A stretch of 17,600 nucleotides of DNA from positions 1 through 17,600 of the forward strand of contig ONYR01000319.1 in NCBI GenBank assembly GCA_900322165.1, given 5' to 3'. The notes below the pieces were generated by a model. It saw only the letters and a program-made list of their open reading frames with translations. It did no database searches and was not told where the DNA came from. Every line of letters begins with the position of its first letter. Position 1 is the first letter of the stretch. Shown here piece by piece: positions 13,746 to 17,600 of the stretch. Origin of the DNA: an uncultured Eubacteriales bacterium. GTDB lineage: Bacteria; Bacillota; Clostridia; Lachnospirales; Bianqueaceae. Made by a program: the position numbers and the translations under genes.

Positions 13746-14576
13746 TCCGACCTGCAGAATGCCCTCCGCGAGGTCCTGCCGGTACAGCGGATCGCCCGGC
13801 ACGAGGCTGTTGTAATCGACGCCGTCGCTTCCGGCCTTGGCGGTCGAGTGAATATACAGCCGCCTGTCTCCGCCGAGATACATCGCAACATGACCTTTGA
13901 AAAACAGCAGGTCGCCCGGCTTCATCCTCGACGGGACGATCTCATGCATGCCGAAGCCTTCCTTAATCGCGGCATCGCGGTAGATTGCCGAGCCGCAGAT
14001 CAGATACGCCATCGAGCAAAGCCCGGAGCAGTCGATGCCCTGAGGACTCTTTCCGCCCCAGCGATAGTGCGTTCCTTCGTACAGGCGCGCGGTCATGCAC
14101 ACGCCCTGGCGAAACGCGGCTTCCGGCGTTTCCGGCTTGCCGAAAGAGATCGGCAGATAGCCCATCAGATACGAAGATTTCGTGTATCCAAGGCTCCCGT
14201 CGGCCAGTCTGACGCAGGACCAGCCTTCCTTCAGGTTACGGTTATAGGCATCCTCCGCCATGGTCAAAACAGACCCGAGCGGCATGGTTTTCAGGATCTC
14301 CGAAGCCACCTCAGTCTTCGCCAGCACATCGATCTGGCGCTTTCCGACCCTCACCTTTTCAAGGTAAGACGGCCAGGTACCCTCGCAAAGCCCGCGCTTC
14401 AGGACCCAGCCTTCATAGCCGTATTCCATGCGGATCAGCGCATAGTCATCCTTCTCTTCGAGAATGACGCAGTCCATGCCGTACAAGCCTTCATCGATAA
14501 CGACCTGATGCGGTGAGGGCTTTCCAAACAGAGGAAGGATCCCTTCCCCGATCAAGGCGTGACGTGAGTTTTCCAT
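13734..14576 (-). CDS. NlpC/P60-family gamma-D-glutamyl-diamino acid endopeptidase, YkfC-like (SH3 + C40 peptidase)
   Basis: The 280-residue protein has two SH3b-like regions (about 10-65 and 75-140, ending SLGYTKSSYLMGY) followed by a C40 cysteine-peptidase domain. The catalytic set is C183 (GIDCSG), H229 (FFKGHVAMYLGG) and H243 (LYIHSTAKAG); YRWGGKSPQG precedes the cysteine as in YkfC. No signal peptide or membrane segment is present, so it probably acts in the cytoplasm on imported or recycled muropeptides, cutting the gamma-D-Glu-diamino acid bond of L-Ala-D-Glu-diamino acid. The next gene upstream is a dipeptide epimerase, the same pairing as ykfB-ykfC in B. subtilis, which strengthens the call. 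I chose ATG at 14576-14574 (TGGAGGG 8 bases upstream) over the TTG one codon earlier. It is 17 bases after the epimerase gene. A cell-wall hydrolase role is less likely without an export signal. Confidence 0.85.
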   Translation of the reverse strand: MENSRHALIGEGILPLFGKPSPHQVVIDEGLYGMDCVILEEKDDYALIRMEYGYEGWVLKRGLCEGTWPSYLEKVRVGKRQIDVLAKTEVASEILKTMPLGSVLTMAEDAYNRNLKEGWSCVRLADGSLGYTKSSYLMGYLPISFGKPETPEAAFRQGVCMTARLYEGTHYRWGGKSPQGIDCSGLCSMAYLICGSAIYRDAAIKEGFGMHEIVPSRMKPGDLLFFKGHVAMYLGGDRRLYIHSTAKAGSDGVDYNSLVPGDPLYRQDLAEGILQVGSLF

Positions 14577-14596
14577 CAATGGTCCCTCCAGGGATT

Positions 14597-15682
14597 TCAG
14601 TCAGTAAAGCAAGGTACCGATTCGATACCGATACCGGGTGTTTCATTCAGTATGATCATGCCCGCGTTGAACTCCGGACCGCCCTCGTACGGGTCGATGC
14701 TGCACAGCCCCGGTCCGTCGAGATCGGCGCGGTTGATGATTCCCTTGGCTCCCGCCAGATGCGCGCCGGCCGAGACCGAGATCTTGCTCTCAAGCATGCA
14801 GCCCATCATGCAGGGCACGTTGTAGATCTCACCGATGGCCGCGATCTTCAGCGCTTCGTAGATGCCGCCGGTTTTCATCAGCTTGATATTGATCAGATCC
14901 GCTGCGCGGCTCTTGATGATGTCGATCGCGTCTTCCGGAGTGAAGACACTCTCGTCCGCGAGGATCGGGATAGACGAATTCGCAGTCACGTAGATCATGC
15001 CCGCTTTATCGTGTGCGGAGACCGGCTGTTCCACGAGATCGATGTTCAGATCCGCGTCTTCCAGCTTACGGATGATGCGGACCGCTTCCTTTGCGTTCCA
15101 GCCCTGGTTCGCGTCGACACGGATCACGACCGCATCTCCGACCGCATCGCGGATCGCCTTGATTCGGTCTACGTCTTTGATTCCTTCCTTGCCGACCTTT
15201 ACCTTCAGGATCCGGTATCCTTCTGCAACGGCCTTTACGGAATCCGCCACCATCTTGTCGATCGTATCGACGCTGATGGTAATGTCGGTCTCCACCTCAC
15301 GGCTCCCGCCGCCAAGCACCTTGTACAGCGGTTTCCCGAGCGACTTGGCATAGAGATCATAAAGGGCAAGATCGACCGCCGCCTTGGCTGACGTGTTTTT
15401 CAAAATACAGGTGCGGAGCTTTCTCGAAACTCCGTCGATGTCTTCGATGTCCATTCCGACAAGGGAAGGCGCGATCACCTCTTCGATCGCTCCGCGGATC
15501 GAGGGCTTGATATCGCCCGTGATGACCGCGGTCGGAGCGGCCTCGCCGAATCCGCAGAGTCCATCGTCCGAAACGACCCGAACGATGATATCATCCACAT
15601 GCGTCGCTGTCCGAAGGGACGTTTTAAACGGGGTCACCAGAGGGATCTGCATTTCCCCTACATCAATACGTTTGATTCTCAT
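14597..15682 (-). CDS. Dipeptide epimerase (L-Ala-D/L-Glu epimerase, YkfB-like)
   Basis: This 361-residue enolase-superfamily enzyme most likely converts L-Ala-D-Glu from murein peptides to L-Ala-L-Glu, which peptidases can then hydrolyse. Active-site residues fall almost exactly at the positions known for B. subtilis AEE: K160 and K162 (LKVKVGK) as acid/base, metal ligands D190 (IRVDANQGWN), E218 (LVEQP) and D243 (LADES), K267 (INIKLMK), and the dipeptide-specific D320-x-D322 motif (RADLDGPG) that holds the substrate amino group. R24 (TSLRTA) matches the arginine contacting the Glu side chain, arguing for Ala-Glu rather than another dipeptide. ATG at 15682-15680 overlaps the aminotransferase stop by 4 bases and has AAGGAG at 8 bases. 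The NlpC/P60 endopeptidase follows. Confidence 0.92.
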   Translation of the reverse strand: MRIKRIDVGEMQIPLVTPFKTSLRTATHVDDIIVRVVSDDGLCGFGEAAPTAVITGDIKPSIRGAIEEVIAPSLVGMDIEDIDGVSRKLRTCILKNTSAKAAVDLALYDLYAKSLGKPLYKVLGGGSREVETDITISVDTIDKMVADSVKAVAEGYRILKVKVGKEGIKDVDRIKAIRDAVGDAVVIRVDANQGWNAKEAVRIIRKLEDADLNIDLVEQPVSAHDKAGMIYVTANSSIPILADESVFTPEDAIDIIKSRAADLINIKLMKTGGIYEALKIAAIGEIYNVPCMMGCMLESKISVSAGAHLAGAKGIINRADLDGPGLCSIDPYEGGPEFNAGMIILNETPGIGIESVPCFTD

Positions 15683-16866
15683 CTTCCATACTCCTTTGCG
15701 AGCGCTGCGAATCCTTCCAGAGAATGATCCACGGTCGCTTCCGAAACACAGAACGCCAAACGGAAATAGCCGGGACCGGCAAAGGTCGAGCCCGGTACGA
15801 TCAGAATACGGTGCTTTTTAGCTGCCGCGCAGAACGCCTTGTCATCCGCCTCGAGGGCTTTCGGGAACATGTAGAACGCGCCCTCCGGCTCCCGCATCTC
15901 ATATCCCATCGCGGTCAGCTCCTTGTAGAGCACCTCCTTGTTGCGGATATACAGGCTCATGTCACCCACGGTATCTATGCAGCGGCCGATGACCTTCTGG
16001 AACAGCGACGGCGCGTTGACAAAGCCGAGGATACGGTTAGCTACACCGGCTGCGCCGATCACTTCCTCTACCGCTTCCATCGAAGGACTCACGGCCAGAT
16101 AGCCGATCCGCTCGCCCGGAAGCGAAAGCGATTTGCTGTAGGAATAGCCGACAAACGTGTTCTCATAGAAGCAAGGCAGATACGGAACCGTATGGTTTCC
16201 GAAAACGATCTCGCGGTACGGTTCATCCGAAATGAGGTAGATCGCATGGCCATACTGCTGCTGTTTTTCGCAAAGCAGATCGGAGAGCGCCTTGATCTCC
16301 TCTTCCGAATAGATCACGCCCGTCGGGTTGTTCGGGCTGTTGATAATGACCGCTTTGGTCTTTTCGGAGATCAGTGCCTCCATGGCCTCGAGGTTCAGTC
16401 CGAAATCCGGGAGCTTCGCCTTGGCTACGACGGGCACTCCGTCAAAATTGCTGATGTAATTGTTGTATTCACCGAAATACGGAGCCTGCAGCAGGACTTC
16501 CTCGCCGGGGTTCAGGATCGTTTTCAGCGCGACGTTGAGCGCACCGGCCGCGCCGACAGTCATGATCAGGTGCTTCGCCGCAAAGGCCGTGCCGAAACGC
16601 TGATTCAGGCTCGCGGCAAGCTTTTCGCGCACATCATCATAGCCCACATTGCTCATATAGCCGTGCAGGGTTACCGGATCGGTTTCTTTCAGAATATCGA
16701 TCGCGGCCTTTCGGATCGCTTCCGGCGCCGGAGTATTGGGATTGCCAAGCGAGAAATCATAGACGTTTTCCTTGCCGTACTGCTGTGCCATCAGCTTTCC
16801 TTCTTCGAACATAGCCCGGATCGCTGAACCGTTTTTAGCCAGCTGCTGCATTTTCTCCGAAATCAT
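15679..16866 (-). CDS. PLP-dependent class I/II aminotransferase
   Basis: The 395-residue fold-type I aminotransferase has the PLP-binding lysine K245 in YSYSKSLSLPGERIGYLAV, N180 in NSPNNPTG, D214/Y217 in LISDEPYREI, R253 in the SLPGERIG loop and a C-terminal carboxylate-binding arginine in GYFRLAFC. The substrate is not readable; it resembles aspartate/aromatic-type enzymes. ATG at 16866-16864 is used with AAAGGA upstream. An ATG at 16911 is excluded because it lies only 3 bases beyond the -10 box and would not be in the mRNA. It is the first gene of the long operon. Its 4-base overlap with the dipeptide epimerase suggests it handles amino acids (for example Glu or Ala) released from recycled murein peptides, which is inference from context only. 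Confidence 0.9.
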   Translation of the reverse strand: MISEKMQQLAKNGSAIRAMFEEGKLMAQQYGKENVYDFSLGNPNTPAPEAIRKAAIDILKETDPVTLHGYMSNVGYDDVREKLAASLNQRFGTAFAAKHLIMTVGAAGALNVALKTILNPGEEVLLQAPYFGEYNNYISNFDGVPVVAKAKLPDFGLNLEAMEALISEKTKAVIINSPNNPTGVIYSEEEIKALSDLLCEKQQQYGHAIYLISDEPYREIVFGNHTVPYLPCFYENTFVGYSYSKSLSLPGERIGYLAVSPSMEAVEEVIGAAGVANRILGFVNAPSLFQKVIGRCIDTVGDMSLYIRNKEVLYKELTAMGYEMREPEGAFYMFPKALEADDKAFCAAAKKHRILIVPGSTFAGPGYFRLAFCVSEATVDHSLEGFAALAKEYGR

Positions 16867-16913
16867 TTTGCATTTTCCTTTCTCAGGACACGTGCGTAAA
16901 AACCAATACAAAC

Positions 16914-16942
16914 ACTATAGCACGCCTCGCGGACTCCGTCAA
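16914..16942 (-). promoter_or_regulatory. Sigma-A promoter of the aminotransferase-to-ispH/rpsA operon
   Basis: On the minus strand TTGACG (16942-16937), 17 bases, TATAGT (16919-16914), with TGC directly before the -10 (extended -10). Both hexamers match consensus at 5 of 6. The predicted start is near 16907, about 40 bases before the aminotransferase ATG. It sits in the only spacer between pulA and the operon. No operator or riboswitch fold was recognised in the short leader. Confidence 0.85.
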
Positions 16943-16963
16943 ATCAAGAAGGCTGAAAACCGC

Positions 16964-17600
16964 TTAGATCCTTGCTTCTGACGCAAGGATCAGCGCACTG
17001 CGCACATGCACGGTGAAGGCAGTTCCCTGCACGGTGGCGAAGGGTTCAGCCGAAGCCTGTTTCTCATTCGCAAGCACGTTCCATGAAGCCGGCCACGCCT
17101 CATCCTGCATCAGCTCAACGTTCTTTTCCGTTTCCGAGGCATTGAAGAAGAGCAGCATCCACTTCGCCTCTCCTGCCTTCACGCCGGGAATCGCATAGCC
17201 GACAAGCTGATCCTCTGCCACAAGGAAACGGATGCTTGCCGCTGCCTTGCCGCTCTCGTCCGTGAACGGCGAGAAGCTGCGGCGGATCGAAAGCAGCCCT
17301 TTATAATAGTCATTCAGTTCTTTGAAGGTCTCGAGTCTTGACCAGCGAATATCGTTCACATGAGCATCGGAATGATAGCTGTTGCCGTCCCCGTACTTGG
17401 TGCGGGCGAACTCTTCTCCGCTCTGGAAGAACGGAATGCCCTGCGACGTGATGACGATGGCCGCAGCAAGCTTATTCGCCGCGACGCGGATCATCTCCGG
17501 CTGATCGAAGCCTGAACCGTCCGAATCGACGGTCAGCGTCAGCTTATCCCACAGCGTATGGTTATCATGGCTGCTGACATAGGTGATCGTGCGGGTCGGA
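16964..17600 (-). CDS. pulA: Type I pullulanase (C-terminal part, cut by window edge)
   Basis: The frame is open from the right edge to the TAA at 16966-16964, giving the last 211 residues. The first residues show YVSSHDNHTLWDKL, the conserved GH13 region with the His-Asp substrate-binding pair and the pullulanase-typical NHTLWDKL. Then come IVITSQGIPFFQSGEEFART and YGDGNSYHSDAHVNDIRWSR, also characteristic of debranching enzymes. The final ~100 residues form a C-terminal beta domain (VGYAIPGVKAGEAKWMLLFF...). Type I pullulanase hydrolyses alpha-1,6 branches of pullulan, starch or glycogen. The catalytic nucleophile and signal region lie outside the window, so secretion cannot be judged. The Met at 17494 is internal. 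It is transcribed toward the operon promoter at 16914-16942. Confidence 0.9.
   Translation of the reverse strand, partial: PTRTITYVSSHDNHTLWDKLTLTVDSDGSGFDQPEMIRVAANKLAAAIVITSQGIPFFQSGEEFARTKYGDGNSYHSDAHVNDIRWSRLETFKELNDYYKGLLSIRRSFSPFTDESGKAAASIRFLVAEDQLVGYAIPGVKAGEAKWMLLFFNASETEKNVELMQDEAWPASWNVLANEKQASAEPFATVQGTAFTVHVRSALILASEARI
16967..16991 (-). terminator. Inverted repeat overlapping the 3' end of pulA (possible terminator)
   Basis: A perfect 9-base-pair inverted repeat, GATCCTTGC and GCAAGGATC with a 7-base loop, covers the last codons of pulA. The right arm (in RNA) ends just before the TAA. The downstream bases UAAGCGGUUUUC contain only a short, displaced U-run, so it is a weak intrinsic terminator or an mRNA 3'-end stabiliser. 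Confidence 0.45.

Noticed and set aside
15724..16827. A 367-codon plus-strand open frame opposite the aminotransferase
   Set aside because: It is antisense to an intact PLP enzyme, lacks family motifs, and has the same shadow composition as the others.
16867..16911. N-terminal extension of the aminotransferase to 16911
   Set aside because: That ATG is 3 bases past the -10 hexamer, upstream of the predicted transcription start, and the extra 15 residues have no family counterpart.
16964..17494. A separate 176-residue gene starting at Met 17494
   Set aside because: The frame continues upstream to the window edge with the pullulanase HDNHTLWDKL region, so the Met is internal.
1..17600. CRISPR array, tRNA, rRNA, prophage, toxin-antitoxin or defence genes
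   Set aside because: Looked for on both strands; none seen. Essentially all sequence is accounted for by the sixteen minus-strand genes and short spacers.

Overview
The window is a gene-dense stretch of a low-to-moderate-GC-lineage Firmicute (Bacillota), most likely a member of the Clostridia, although sampled stretches of the DNA are about 53-57% G+C. The best lineage marker is the single reading frame joining IspH (LytB) to a four-repeat S1 ribosomal protein at 6786-8720, an arrangement typical of Clostridia. The ScpA/ScpB pair, RpiR-type regulator, YkfB/YkfC-like pair and strong AGGAGG-type ribosome binding sites agree. Genus cannot be assigned from this sequence. Every gene is on the minus strand, so transcription runs from high to low coordinates. 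No tRNA, rRNA, CRISPR array, insertion sequence or phage gene was seen, and no gap exceeds about 100 bases.

In transcription order: (1) the 3' end of a type I pullulanase gene (16964 to the right edge), ending in a perfect inverted repeat. (2) A near-consensus sigma-A promoter (16914-16942) followed by ten closely packed genes: class I/II aminotransferase, dipeptide epimerase (YkfB/AEE-like), NlpC/P60 endopeptidase (YkfC-like), scpA, scpB, rluB, an RpiR/MurR-family regulator, an HI0933-family flavoprotein, cmk, and the ispH-rpsA fusion. Gaps are at most 48 bases, several neighbours overlap by 4 bases, and the run ends at a clear intrinsic terminator (6740-6764). It reads as one operon combining murein-peptide recycling, chromosome condensation (ScpA/ScpB with SMC), rRNA modification, pyrimidine nucleotide metabolism, isoprenoid synthesis and translation. 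(3) A second group: a YprB/MrfB-like exonuclease, miaB, mutS and the N-terminal two thirds of mutL, which runs off the left edge. This combines DNA repair with tRNA modification. No clear promoter of its own is visible.

The most interesting signal is inside the ispH-rpsA fusion. The IspH part contains a sharp AT-rich trough (8161-8220, 25% G+C by count). It carries a TTGAGT-17 bp-TATAAT promoter match pointing toward the S1 part. About 260 bases further on, exactly at the junction, there is an in-frame ATG preceded by AGGAGGT. Together these suggest that a free S1 protein may be made from inside the fused gene in addition to the fusion. No wholly new system is evident; the rest is recognisable core metabolism and information-processing genes.
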